The notes below the pieces were generated by a model, which ran no database searches, had not been told where the DNA came from, and saw only the letters and a list, made by a program, of their open reading frames with translations. Source: Bacteroidota bacterium (GTDB taxonomy: Bacteria > Bacteroidota > Bacteroidia > Flavobacteriales > Crocinitomicaceae). Taken from it: a stretch of 45,284 bases of DNA. The position numbers and the translations under genes are program-made. The stretch spans positions 1 to 45,284 of the forward strand of contig JAKQEZ010000272.1 in assembly GCA_029558435.1 (NCBI GenBank), in the 5' to 3' direction. Positions 17,142-25,127 of the stretch are shown here, piece after piece; position 1 is the first letter of the stretch; every line of letters starts with the position of its first letter.

Positions 17142-19859
17142 ATGAAATTTTTCAAAAACATTATTAGTTTGTCATTTATTGTAGCAATGATTGCTTTTTC
17201 GAATGAATCGCAAGCTCAATTATGTCTGGGTGATGATACTACAATATGTGCTGGTCAAACTGTTGCGATACAAAACTGTTCATCTGGCGCAGGAAATGCA
17301 TCAATTGTTTTAAATAACCCATCTACAATTAGTTTAACGGATGACTCCTATTCTGGACTTATTAATATTGGATTTCCATTTAGTTTTTATGGAAACACTT
17401 ATAATCAGTGCGTAGTTGGTTCTAACGGTTTAATAACTTTTGATTTATCAAAAGCCAATGGGTATTGTGCTTGGTCACTACCTACTGCTCAATCATTACC
17501 AACAACAACTGGGATAAATGAAGCGAAAAATGCAGCCATGTTGTGTTATCAAGATATTAACCCAGCAACAGGGGGACAAATTTTGTATCAAACCCTTGGT
17601 ACAGCTCCAAATAGAATGTTTGTATTAATATACAACAACATTCCAATGTTTAGTAGTGGTGAATGTCAATACATGTCTCTTATTTTATTTGAAACATCTA
17701 ATGAAATTGAATACCATATCGCTAATAAATCAATTTCTGGTTCAGGATGGAATGGTTCAAGAGCAATACAAGCAGTGGAAAATCTACCAGGAACAGTTGC
17801 AACAGCTACCGTAGGAAGAAATAATACTGTTTGGACAGCTTCAAACGATGGACGCTTGTACAAACCAACTGCTCCTACAAATACATCTGCATATACAGAA
17901 TCAGCTATTCCATTTAAGGTTATTGTCTCACCAACAAGTAGTAATTATAGTTGGATGAATACTTTGGGACAGACATTCCCATACAACAACGGTATTTTAA
18001 ACGTGAATTCCACAATGACAAATACAGCTGGTACAGTTGGTTATTTCTTAACATTAACCGGTAACAGTTGTCAATCACAAGTTGGAGCAATATCAGATAC
18101 TACATTTATCACAGTAGTTAAACCTGTGGTTAGTGCCACTTCAACACCTGATGTTTGTTCTTCTGGACAAGGAACGGCAACAGCAACTGCTTCTAATGGG
18201 ATTCAACCTTATACGTATACTTGGCCTGCTTTAGGTGCATCTGGAGCTACTGTTAATAATGTTGTTGGTGGTACTTACATCGTTAAGGTAGTAGATGGAA
18301 TGGGTTGTCAAGCACAAACTACTGTTGTTGTAGGTAACACTCCTGCAAATTACACATCTTCATCAACCATAATTTCTTGTGCTGGTGGAAACGATGGTAC
18401 GGCAACAGCTACAATGACTCCAGCATTAGGAACTGTAAGTTATTTATGGAATGATCCTGCAGCACAAACAACACAAACAGCAATAGGTCTAACTGCCGGT
18501 ACATATACATGTAACATTACTTCATCTGTAGGTTGTAATGGTACAGTAACGGTGACTGTAACAGAAATACCAGGTATGCAGGCTAATTTTACAACAATCA
18601 CTGATGCAACTTGTAATAGTAAAAATGATGGTGTTTTAGGGGTAACGGTAACTGCTGGAACTGCACCTTACACTTATAGTTGGGATAATTCTGCAAGTAC
18701 AGCAAATATTGCAAATGATTTATTGGCTGGTACACATACAGTAACTATTACAGATGCTAATAATTGTGTAATTACTCGAACTCAAACTATCAGTGAACCT
18801 GCGCCATTGCAAATTACTATGTTAACACCAGATACACAAATTTGTCCAGAAAACACTATTACCCTAAATGTAACTGGAACGGGTGGTTCAACTGCACATA
18901 CTTATACTTGGTCTTCTAATGGAGTAGTTCTAGGAACTGGAAATTCAATTACAGTTGATCCAGATGTAACCAATACCACTTATTGTGTTGAATTGTCAGA
19001 AGCTTGTGGTTCGCCCACAACTGATTCTTGTATGGTGGTAACATTCCCTACTCCAATTCCTCCACACATTACACCTGATAATTTTGCAGTATGTATGCCT
19101 GGAGCATTTGTTTTAACAAATACATCTCCAAACGTTCAAGAAGTTGCTCGCACATACTATGACTTTGGAAATTATTCTAACCAAACAATTGATAGTGGTG
19201 ATGTTGCTATGATAACTTATAATAAACCTGGAGTTTATACTTTGGAAGTTATCAATACTTCAATTTATGGTTGTGTTTACGATACTGTGCTTGTTGATTT
19301 CTTAACTGTTTATCCAGATCCAATTGCACGTTTTGCTTTGGGAGGAAATCCAGGAACTATCTTTGAAACAACTATGACTGGTCAAGATTTATCAACAGAC
19401 GATGTAATTTCTTGGAAATGGTCATCACCTTATTCAACTCCATCTTATAGTGATTTACAATATCCAAAATTCAAATTCCCAGAAGGAGTAGAAGGTAAAT
19501 ATCCTGTAACTTTAATTGTAGAAACACAAGAAGGCTGTAAGGATACTGTAACCAATGATGCGATTATTGAAAATGTTATTTTGTTCTATGTGCCAAATAC
19601 ATTCACTCCAGATGGTGATGAGTTTAACCAATCATGGAAATTTGTTATGAAAGGTGGAGATAACTATGGCTTTAATTTAAAAGTGTTTAACCGTTGGGGG
19701 GAAATGGTTTTTGAAACAAATGACCCAGAAATTGGTTGGGATGGTACTTATAACGGAAAACCAGTTCAACAAGGAATGTATTCTTGGAGAGCTTCTATCA
19801 AACACCGTGGTGATGATGGTAAAGAAGAATTTAATGGACATGTAAATATTATCAGATAA
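17142..19859 (+). CDS. SprB-repeat, PKD-like surface protein with type B T9SS sorting domain
   Basis: A 905-residue exported protein. A signal peptide ends near SQAQ (residue 26). After a beta-rich N-terminal domain (~50-260) come three SprB-like repeats at about 330-400, 405-475 and 485-552; each has a conserved Cys, an NDGxxxVTVxxG-type turn, PYTYxW, and AGTYxVxVTDxxGC. Then an Ig-like segment and two PKD-like domains follow. The last ~90 residues (FYVPNTFTPDGDEFNQ, FNRWGEMVFE, WDGTYNGKPVQQG) are the gliding-motility-associated C-terminal domain, the type B T9SS secretion signal. It is probably a cell-surface adhesin. No secretion genes or PorP/SprF partner are in the window. Confidence 0.93.
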   Translation: MKFFKNIISLSFIVAMIAFSNESQAQLCLGDDTTICAGQTVAIQNCSSGAGNASIVLNNPSTISLTDDSYSGLINIGFPFSFYGNTYNQCVVGSNGLITFDLSKANGYCAWSLPTAQSLPTTTGINEAKNAAMLCYQDINPATGGQILYQTLGTAPNRMFVLIYNNIPMFSSGECQYMSLILFETSNEIEYHIANKSISGSGWNGSRAIQAVENLPGTVATATVGRNNTVWTASNDGRLYKPTAPTNTSAYTESAIPFKVIVSPTSSNYSWMNTLGQTFPYNNGILNVNSTMTNTAGTVGYFLTLTGNSCQSQVGAISDTTFITVVKPVVSATSTPDVCSSGQGTATATASNGIQPYTYTWPALGASGATVNNVVGGTYIVKVVDGMGCQAQTTVVVGNTPANYTSSSTIISCAGGNDGTATATMTPALGTVSYLWNDPAAQTTQTAIGLTAGTYTCNITSSVGCNGTVTVTVTEIPGMQANFTTITDATCNSKNDGVLGVTVTAGTAPYTYSWDNSASTANIANDLLAGTHTVTITDANNCVITRTQTISEPAPLQITMLTPDTQICPENTITLNVTGTGGSTAHTYTWSSNGVVLGTGNSITVDPDVTNTTYCVELSEACGSPTTDSCMVVTFPTPIPPHITPDNFAVCMPGAFVLTNTSPNVQEVARTYYDFGNYSNQTIDSGDVAMITYNKPGVYTLEVINTSIYGCVYDTVLVDFLTVYPDPIARFALGGNPGTIFETTMTGQDLSTDDVISWKWSSPYSTPSYSDLQYPKFKFPEGVEGKYPVTLIVETQEGCKDTVTNDAIIENVILFYVPNTFTPDGDEFNQSWKFVMKGGDNYGFNLKVFNRWGEMVFETNDPEIGWDGTYNGKPVQQGMYSWRASIKHRGDDGKEEFNGHVNIIR

Positions 19860-19880
19860 CTCTTAAATAGAATATAAAAC

Positions 19881-19918
19881 AAAGGGCTGAAATTATTATT
19901 TCAGCCCTTTGTTTTTTT
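19881..19918. terminator. Bidirectional intrinsic terminator between convergent genes
   Basis: Perfect 13-bp inverted repeat (AAAGGGCTGAAAT and its complement) with TATT loop at 19881-19910, followed by GTTTTTTTT on the plus strand and a shorter T tract on the minus strand. Confidence 0.9.
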
Positions 19919-19934
19919 TGTATGCATCAATTTA

Positions 19935-20366
19935 TTATTTTTCTCTTACCCAAGTTTGTGTTCTGTAAAATGGACCAACATATCCTCTGACGTTTAGTTT
20001 GTCTGGAGCAGTTTTATCAATCCACATTTTTACTTTGTAAACTTTTCCGTTTTCTGGATCTACAATGGTTCCACCTTCCCATTCTTCACCGTCCCATTTT
20101 AAATTACGTACAATTTGCAACCCTACTAATGGTTGGTCTTTTCTATCATCTGTACACAATTTACATTTTGGATTGTCTTCTCTTCCTTCACGTGGATACA
20201 AATATTCAATTTTACCATAGAGTTGACTTTCATATTTGTATAATTCAACAATGGATTTCTTTTTGCCTGTTTTGTCATCAATGGTAGTCCATTTACCTAC
20301 AACAGATTGTGCATGACTAACAGAATATGTTAAAATCAACGCGAAAGCTAAAAATGCATTTTTCAT
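19935..20366 (-). CDS. DUF2147 domain-containing secreted protein
   Basis: A 143-residue protein with a signal peptide (MKNAFLAFALILTYSVSHAQ). The mature part follows the DUF2147 pattern: VVGKWTTIDDKTGKKKSIVELY at the start, a KIEYLYP strand, a CKLC cysteine pair, then WEGGTIVDPENGKVYKV and GYVGPFYRTQTW near the end. The family forms a small beta-barrel thought to act in the envelope; no biochemical role is established. A TATTTTTG promoter box lies upstream and a shared bidirectional terminator lies downstream. Confidence 0.88.
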   Translation of the reverse strand: MKNAFLAFALILTYSVSHAQSVVGKWTTIDDKTGKKKSIVELYKYESQLYGKIEYLYPREGREDNPKCKLCTDDRKDQPLVGLQIVRNLKWDGEEWEGGTIVDPENGKVYKVKMWIDKTAPDKLNVRGYVGPFYRTQTWVREK

Positions 20367-20430
20367 ATTTTTTTGTATTTAATGTTGTTATAAAACTAAT
20401 TATTTATTTGTGTTTCCACTAAAAATATAC

Positions 20431-20438
20431 CAAAAATA
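20431..20438 (-). promoter_or_regulatory. Promoter -7 box TATTTTTG of the DUF2147 gene
   Basis: Exact TAnnTTTG match on the minus strand, about 65 nt before the start. Confidence 0.4.
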
Positions 20439-20513
20439 TCTATTGTTATTTTGATATGAATTAGTTGTTAATTGATTTTAAGTAAAATGTAACCGAATTA
20501 CAACTAAAAAAAT

Positions 20514-20521
20514 TAAATTTG
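20514..20521 (+). promoter_or_regulatory. Promoter -7 box TAAATTTG of pgk
   Basis: Exact TAnnTTTG match, 19 nt before the start at 20541. Confidence 0.55.
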
Positions 20522-20540
20522 TGCCACAATATTTATAACT

Positions 20541-21731
20541 ATGGCAGATATTCATTCATACAATTTTGCAGGTAAACGCGCCTTGATTCGTGTTGATTTT
20601 AACGTTCCATTGAACAAAGAAACATTTGAAGTGACGGATGATACACGCATTCGCGCAGCAGCCCCAACTATTCAACATATTCTAAAAAATGGCGGAAGTG
20701 TGGTTTTAATGTCGCACCTTGGACGACCAGATGGTGTGCAAGAAAAATATTCGTTGAAACACATCGTTAGTCAAGTTTCTAAAGTTTTGGGTGTGGATGT
20801 AAAATTTGTGGATGATTGTATCAATGAAAAAGCATTAGAAGCAAGTAAAAACCTGAAGCCAGGTGAGGTTTTATTGTTAGAAAACGTTCGTTTTTATAAA
20901 CAAGAAACTGCTGGTACAGAGTCGTTTGCTGAGGTACTGGCAAAACATGGAGATGTGTATGTGAATGATGCTTTTGGTACAGCTCACCGTGCGCATGCAT
21001 CTACAACCGTTGTGGCAAAATTCTTCCCAAATGATAAAATGTTTGGTTATTTGTTGGAAGGTGAAATTAAAGCAGTTGATAGAGTATTAAATAGCAATGA
21101 AAAGCCACTAACAGCAATTGTTGGTGGTGCAAAAGTATCTTCTAAAATTACAATTATCGATCGTTTGTTGAACAAAGTAGATAACCTAATTGTTGGTGGA
21201 GGTATGGCCTATACATTCATCAAAGCTAAAGGTGGAAACGTTGGAAATTCTTTGGTAGAAGACGATTATTTGGTAATTGCTAAAAATATTTTGTTAAAAG
21301 CAGAAGCAAAACGCATCAATTTATATTTGCCTGTTGATACAATTGTTGCCGATAAATTTGACAACAATGCAGAACAAAAATTGGTGAACATCAACGACAT
21401 TCCGCAAGGATGGATGGGATTGGATGTAGGGCCAGAATCGTCTAAAGAAATCAGAGACATTATTGTTAATTCTAAATTGATTCTTTGGAACGGACCAATG
21501 GGTGTATTTGAAATGGAAAACTTCCAAAAAGGAACTATTGAGGTGGCAAATGCGGTGGTTGAAGCTACTGAAAAAGGTGCATTTTCATTAATTGGAGGAG
21601 GAGATTCTGTTGCAGCCATCAATTTATTTGGTTTAGCCGATAAAGTTTCGTATGTTTCTACTGGTGGAGGTGCCATGTTGGAATATTTAGAGGGTATCGA
21701 ATTGCCGGGAATTAAAGCAATTAACGAATAA
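20541..21731 (+). CDS. pgk: Phosphoglycerate kinase
   Basis: Pgk converts 1,3-bisphosphoglycerate and ADP to 3-phosphoglycerate and ATP in glycolysis, and the reverse in gluconeogenesis. The 396-residue length fits. Motifs include the substrate-binding RVDFNVPL, LMSHLGRPDG, ENVRFY, NDAFGTAHRAHAS, GGAKVSSKI, LWNGPMGVFE, and the nucleotide-binding GGGDSVAA near the end. The next gene starts at the last base of the stop codon, so the two should be translationally coupled. Confidence 0.98.
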   Translation: MADIHSYNFAGKRALIRVDFNVPLNKETFEVTDDTRIRAAAPTIQHILKNGGSVVLMSHLGRPDGVQEKYSLKHIVSQVSKVLGVDVKFVDDCINEKALEASKNLKPGEVLLLENVRFYKQETAGTESFAEVLAKHGDVYVNDAFGTAHRAHASTTVVAKFFPNDKMFGYLLEGEIKAVDRVLNSNEKPLTAIVGGAKVSSKITIIDRLLNKVDNLIVGGGMAYTFIKAKGGNVGNSLVEDDYLVIAKNILLKAEAKRINLYLPVDTIVADKFDNNAEQKLVNINDIPQGWMGLDVGPESSKEIRDIIVNSKLILWNGPMGVFEMENFQKGTIEVANAVVEATEKGAFSLIGGGDSVAAINLFGLADKVSYVSTGGGAMLEYLEGIELPGIKAINE

Positions 21732-22279
21732 TGATGAAATTAAAATTTAGTCTATTGTTTTTGTTCGCAGCACTAGTTGTTGGAGCTCAAGCACAAGTAA
21801 AAAATTTAAAATTGACCAACTGCGTGGTGGTTGGTCAATTTGATAAACCCGAGGATCGCTTTACAATCGAAAGTGCTGTAACAAGCTTATTGAACGAATA
21901 CAATGTAAAAACTACACCATCTGTAAATTATGTAAAAACAGGCGAAGATGCATCCATTTTGGCTTCAGATTCATTACAAAATTTACTAAAAGAAAAAGGT
22001 TTTGATACGTATGTAATTGTTTCTGTGCGCGGTTATGATAGAACATTTAAACCGTCAAAAGTAAAATATCCACTTGCAGAAAAATTGGATCAAGGAACGT
22101 TGAGAGAGATTTATCGCAATGGAGCAGTAAATGTATCTTTTGAATTTGCATTTTACAGAAATAAAGAATTGGTTGCAACCGATATCGTAAAATGTACCAA
22201 TATTTCAAATAGAGAGTCAACTATGAAACGTTTCAATAAAAACGTTGATAGTAGAATTGAAAAGAAGTGGAGAAAGTAA
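21731..22279 (+). CDS. Hypothetical secreted protein coupled to pgk
   Basis: A 182-residue protein with a signal peptide (MKLKFSLLFLFAALVVGAQAQ). Two adjacent ATG codons are possible; the first shares one base with the pgk stop codon and the second follows directly. The mature part contains VGQFDKPEDRFTIE, then an alternating alpha/beta pattern with YVIVSVRGYD and a final basic segment. Its general look (a FxxxxDRFxIE helix followed by a central hydrophobic strand) recalls small periplasmic proteins of Bacteroidota, but I do not recognise a family. The stop is 3 bp from that of the convergent GNAT toxin gene. Confidence 0.7.
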   Translation: MMKLKFSLLFLFAALVVGAQAQVKNLKLTNCVVVGQFDKPEDRFTIESAVTSLLNEYNVKTTPSVNYVKTGEDASILASDSLQNLLKEKGFDTYVIVSVRGYDRTFKPSKVKYPLAEKLDQGTLREIYRNGAVNVSFEFAFYRNKELVATDIVKCTNISNRESTMKRFNKNVDSRIEKKWRK

Positions 22280-22282
22280 GCT

Positions 22283-22780
22283 TTAAGGTTCAAAAAGAAT
22301 TTGAAGTGTTTTGATACTGATAATCATTTTACCGCAATCTGGCAACTTTATGAAATCAAATTTGGAATAAAAATTCTCTGCATTTTTGTCAATTGGATCC
22401 ACAACAACCGCAAAAGAACCAATTTCTTTAGAAATTGTATAACTGCGTTTTAGTGCGTCAATAAGTAAAAGTTGACCAATGCCTTGTTTTTGAAATTCCT
22501 CATCTATGGCTAGTCTTCCAATCAGTGTTGTAGGAATGGTGACGTAACTTTTAGGAAACTTTTTTTGAATTTCTTGTGGAAATGAGCTTAATGGAATACT
22601 GTTATTTGCTAACGTATAATAACCTTTAATTTCCTTTGTTATTTTATCACTTAATACATAACAAACGGATAGTTTTCGCTTAATATCTTGACTTGCTTGA
22701 TGTTTAAGGTAGTTATTTAGCTGTTCGTTTCCACAATTAAAAGATGTTTTAATATGGTTTTTATTTAATAAGTCAATCAT
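22283..22780 (-). CDS. GNAT-family toxin (TacT-like) of a type II toxin-antitoxin pair
   Basis: The chosen ATG at 22780 overlaps the antitoxin stop by 8 nt and begins the conserved domain (MIDLLNKNHIKTSFNCGNEQLNNYL is split over this start); a start at 22801 is also open. The 165-residue product has the TacT-family features: FxCGNEQLNNYLK near the N-terminus, a GYYTLANNSI strand, IGRLAID followed by the acetyl-CoA loop QKQGIGQLLL, and a C-terminal NFYSKFDF with the likely catalytic tyrosine. Relatives acetylate the amino group of aminoacyl-tRNAs and stop translation. Activity here is inferred from the family. Confidence 0.86.
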   Translation of the reverse strand: MIDLLNKNHIKTSFNCGNEQLNNYLKHQASQDIKRKLSVCYVLSDKITKEIKGYYTLANNSIPLSSFPQEIQKKFPKSYVTIPTTLIGRLAIDEEFQKQGIGQLLLIDALKRSYTISKEIGSFAVVVDPIDKNAENFYSKFDFIKLPDCGKMIISIKTLQILFEP

Positions 22781-23075
22781 TATCAGTAGTGTTTTCAGCA
22801 ATAAACGTGTCGTAATTTTTTAAAGCATCTTGCAAATATTTTGATGGTTTTTTAGGATTTGTAATTGCATCAAAAAAAATAGCACTATCTTTCTCTGTTA
22901 ATGCAATTTGCTCACTTTCTTTTATGATTTCTTTTGCTTTTTCTTGAGCAGTCATAAGAATGAAATCCGTTAGATTTCTAAAACCACCTAAATACGCGGC
23001 TTTCTCAAAAAGCAATTTTTGTTCGATGGGCAATCGAGCATCAAATCTTGAAAGTTGTTTTGCTGAAGAACTCAT
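22773..23075 (-). CDS. DUF1778 ribbon-helix-helix antitoxin (TacA-like)
   Basis: A 100-residue protein whose N-terminal part (RFDARLPIEQKLLFEKAAYLGG) is the DUF1778 ribbon-helix-helix DNA-binding unit, followed by a helical linker and a C-terminal segment, LTEKDSAIFFDAI plus a following NPKKPSKYLQDAL, of the kind that wraps the GNAT toxin. It lies before the toxin gene, as usual for TacA-TacT modules. A palindrome overlapping its promoter is a likely self-regulation site. The pair sits between riboflavin synthase and the pgk-linked gene, in otherwise core genome, and so is probably a small acquired cassette. Confidence 0.88.
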   Translation of the reverse strand: MSSSAKQLSRFDARLPIEQKLLFEKAAYLGGFRNLTDFILMTAQEKAKEIIKESEQIALTEKDSAIFFDAITNPKKPSKYLQDALKNYDTFIAENTTDND

Positions 23076-23090
23076 AATTTTCCTTTTTTA

Positions 23091-23115
23091 CAAATGTACG
23101 GAAAATTAACGTACA
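23091..23115 (-). promoter_or_regulatory. Toxin-antitoxin promoter (TACATTTG) with overlapping palindromic operator
   Basis: On the minus strand the -7 box TACATTTG occupies 23098-23091. A perfect inverted repeat TGTACG-N9-CGTACA (23095-23100 and 23110-23115) overlaps its upstream half. RHH antitoxins normally repress their own operon by binding such dyads. An AAGGAA ribosome-binding site lies before the ATG. Confidence 0.65.
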
Positions 23116-23123
23116 AAACAAAA

Positions 23124-23705
23124 TTATTTTCTTCCCAACAATTTTGCTACATATTTTCCAATAATGTCAAATTCCAAGTTGACCTTATCACCAATTTTTA
23201 ATTGATTGATGTTGGTGTATTCAAAAGTGTAAGGAATAATGCAAACTGAAAATGAACCTGGGTTGGAGTCAACCACTGTTAAACTGGTTCCGTTGATGGT
23301 AATTGAACCTTTTTCAACCGTTACGTCATCTGTTGCATAGTCAAAAACAAATTTCCAACTTCCGTTTTGGTTTTCAATGGAGCGACAAATAGCCGTTGTA
23401 TCTACATGTCCTTGAACTATGTGGCCATCCAATCTACCATTCATCACCATACAACGTTCTAAATTAACCTGTGTTCCAACAGTCCAATCGCCCAAATTGG
23501 TGCGGTCTAATGTTTCTTTAATAGCCGTAACAGTATAGGTGCTGTCGGTTAGTTGAACAACCGTCAAACAACAACCATTGTGAGCCACGCTTTGGTCAAT
23601 TTTTAATTCGCCAACAAAATCAGCAGTCAGTTCAAAATGAATATTTTCACCTTCTTTGGTGATATTTTTAACCGTACCAATTTGTTCGATAATTCCTGTA
23701 AACAT
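23124..23705 (-). CDS. ribE: Riboflavin synthase, alpha subunit
   Basis: This enzyme dismutates two 6,7-dimethyl-8-ribityllumazine molecules into riboflavin and a pyrimidinedione. The 193-residue protein has the canonical start MFTGIIEQIG and two lumazine-binding barrels: the first with SVAHNGCCLTV and the second with KGSITINGTSLTV, each holding the expected Ser/Thr and Val/Ile contacts. DGHIVQGHVD bridges them. It is the third gene in an operon after the phosphoribosyltransferase and murQ, with a 1-nt gap from murQ. No FMN riboswitch is visible upstream of this operon. Confidence 0.97.
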   Translation of the reverse strand: MFTGIIEQIGTVKNITKEGENIHFELTADFVGELKIDQSVAHNGCCLTVVQLTDSTYTVTAIKETLDRTNLGDWTVGTQVNLERCMVMNGRLDGHIVQGHVDTTAICRSIENQNGSWKFVFDYATDDVTVEKGSITINGTSLTVVDSNPGSFSVCIIPYTFEYTNINQLKIGDKVNLEFDIIGKYVAKLLGRK

Positions 23706-23706
23706 C

Positions 23707-24516
23707 TTATTTCTTTTCTATTGAATCAACGGCATTTCTTACCGATCCGTGTTTTTTTAATAATTCTTCGGCTGTTTCGTAATCCAGTCCTGTTTGGTTC
23801 ATTACCATTTTTACACCTCTATCAACCAATTTGTTGTTGCTCAATTGCATGTCCACCATTTTGTTGCCTTTCACACGTCCCAGTTTAATCATTAGGGATG
23901 TAGAAATCATGTTGAGCACCAATTTTTGAGCTGTACCTGATTTCATGCGTGTGCTTCCTGTTACAAATTCTGGTCCTACCTCCGGTGTGATGGGATGTTG
24001 TGCCAATTGAGCAATTGGATTTCCTGGATTGCAAGTTATGGAAGCTGTCAATAAACCATTTTCATTTGCTTTTTGCAAGGCGCCTATAACGTAGGGAGTT
24101 GTACCAGATGCAGCAATTCCCACCAATGTATCGTTTTGGTTAATATTGAAAGCCATTAAATCTTTCCAACCTTGTTCGGTGTCGTCTTCGGCAAATTCAA
24201 CTGCTTTGCGTATGGCAGAATCTCCTCCGGCAATAATTCCAACAACAACACCATGATCCACACCAAATGTTGGCGGACATTCACTTGCATCCACAATTCC
24301 TAGACGTCCGCTCGTTCCTGCACCAATGTAAAACAAACGTCCTCCATTTTTCATACGCTCAAAACATGCGTCTACAAATTTTTCAATGTTGGGCAATTCC
24401 AATGCAACGGCATGTGCCACTTTTTGATCCTCACGATTGATGTTGGTTAATAATTCCAGTGTGGATTGTTTTTCCAAATCATTGTAGAGCGAGTCGGATT
24501 CTGTTGTTTTTTTCAT
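23707..24516 (-). CDS. murQ: N-acetylmuramic acid 6-phosphate etherase MurQ
   Basis: MurQ cleaves the lactyl ether of MurNAc 6-phosphate to give GlcNAc 6-phosphate and D-lactate in cell-wall recycling. The 269-residue protein is slightly shorter than typical (~300). It shows the SIS-fold signatures FYIGAGTSGRLGIVDASECPPTFG (split over ~19 residues), GIAASGTTPYVIGAL, and STRMKSGTAQKLVLNM. The catalytic glutamate is expected in DASECPP. It sits between a phosphoribosyltransferase gene and riboflavin synthase with 2- and 1-nt gaps. No MurNAc kinase (anmK or amgK-type) gene is visible nearby. Confidence 0.96.
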   Translation of the reverse strand: MKKTTESDSLYNDLEKQSTLELLTNINREDQKVAHAVALELPNIEKFVDACFERMKNGGRLFYIGAGTSGRLGIVDASECPPTFGVDHGVVVGIIAGGDSAIRKAVEFAEDDTEQGWKDLMAFNINQNDTLVGIAASGTTPYVIGALQKANENGLLTASITCNPGNPIAQLAQHPITPEVGPEFVTGSTRMKSGTAQKLVLNMISTSLMIKLGRVKGNKMVDMQLSNNKLVDRGVKMVMNQTGLDYETAEELLKKHGSVRNAVDSIEKK

Positions 24517-24518
24517 GG

Positions 24519-25016
24519 TTATGACAATTGAGCAGAATAGTTTCCTTCTTCCAATGATACTTCAACGTGATTGTGCAATGTTGTTGTTAATCGCAACCCA
24601 AAGAAATTGGCTTTTATTGGAAAACGACGGTGTTTTCTATCCACCAAAACAACGGTGTAGATTTTATGAACAGGTTGCTCTAAAATTTTCATTAATCCGT
24701 ATTGCATTGTTTTACCAGAGTTCAAAACATCGTCTATCAATATAACCGTTTTGCCTTCTAATTCTTTAGAATCAATTGTCATTTCAATCGAATGCGATAA
24801 CGGTTTGTCTTTATCCAAAATTATTTCAAAAAGCACTATTTTTTGAGTAGAGTTATTCTCAATAATGGCTTTTAGTTTTTCCGCTAGAATGATTCCATTG
24901 CCCGTAATTCCTGCAATGTAAATAGTATCAAGTTCAAATGTATTTTCAATTATTTGGAATGCCAAACGGTTGATTTTTTGCTCAATTTGGGTGTGATTTA
25001 GAATAACTTGTTTCAT
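24519..25016 (-). CDS. Phosphoribosyltransferase domain protein (PyrR-like)
   Basis: The start at 25016 lies about 18 nt after a promoter box, so the more upstream ATG at 25085 is excluded. The 165-residue product is a type I phosphoribosyltransferase: an IAGITGNGIILAEKL strand-loop, the PRPP-binding signature VILIDDVLNSGKT, and VLVDRKHRRFPIKANFFGL, which resembles the PyrR branch. PyrR proteins bind pyr mRNA and have weak uracil phosphoribosyltransferase activity; whether this one regulates anything is unknown. It is the first gene of the operon with murQ and ribE. Confidence 0.83.
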   Translation of the reverse strand: MKQVILNHTQIEQKINRLAFQIIENTFELDTIYIAGITGNGIILAEKLKAIIENNSTQKIVLFEIILDKDKPLSHSIEMTIDSKELEGKTVILIDDVLNSGKTMQYGLMKILEQPVHKIYTVVLVDRKHRRFPIKANFFGLRLTTTLHNHVEVSLEEGNYSAQLS

Positions 25017-25033
25017 TGATAACGGATTTTTCA

Positions 25034-25041
25034 CAAAGATA
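25034..25041 (-). promoter_or_regulatory. Promoter -7 box TATCTTTG of the PRTase-murQ-ribE operon
   Basis: Exact TAnnTTTG match on the minus strand, 17 nt before the start at 25016; it decides the start codon. Confidence 0.6.
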
Positions 25042-25115
25042 ATAAAACCTTGTTTGGTTGATTTTGGATTTTTGATAAATTGCACAAGTAATTCAATTTT
25101 TTGCTACTATTTCAT

Positions 25116-25123
25116 TACTTTTG
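25116..25123 (+). promoter_or_regulatory. Promoter -7 box TACTTTTG of the GT9-truC operon
   Basis: Exact TAnnTTTG match only 4 nt before the GTG start at 25128, so a transcript from it would be leaderless or nearly so. Confidence 0.45.
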
Positions 25124-25127
25124 AACC

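Noticed and set aside
21266..21676. 136-residue ORF opposite pgk
   Set aside because: It lies antisense within a strongly conserved gene and has no protein-like motifs.
25017..25085. ATG at 25085 as start of the phosphoribosyltransferase
   Set aside because: A consensus -7 box at 25034-25041 lies inside the extension and the extra residues do not look like the family.
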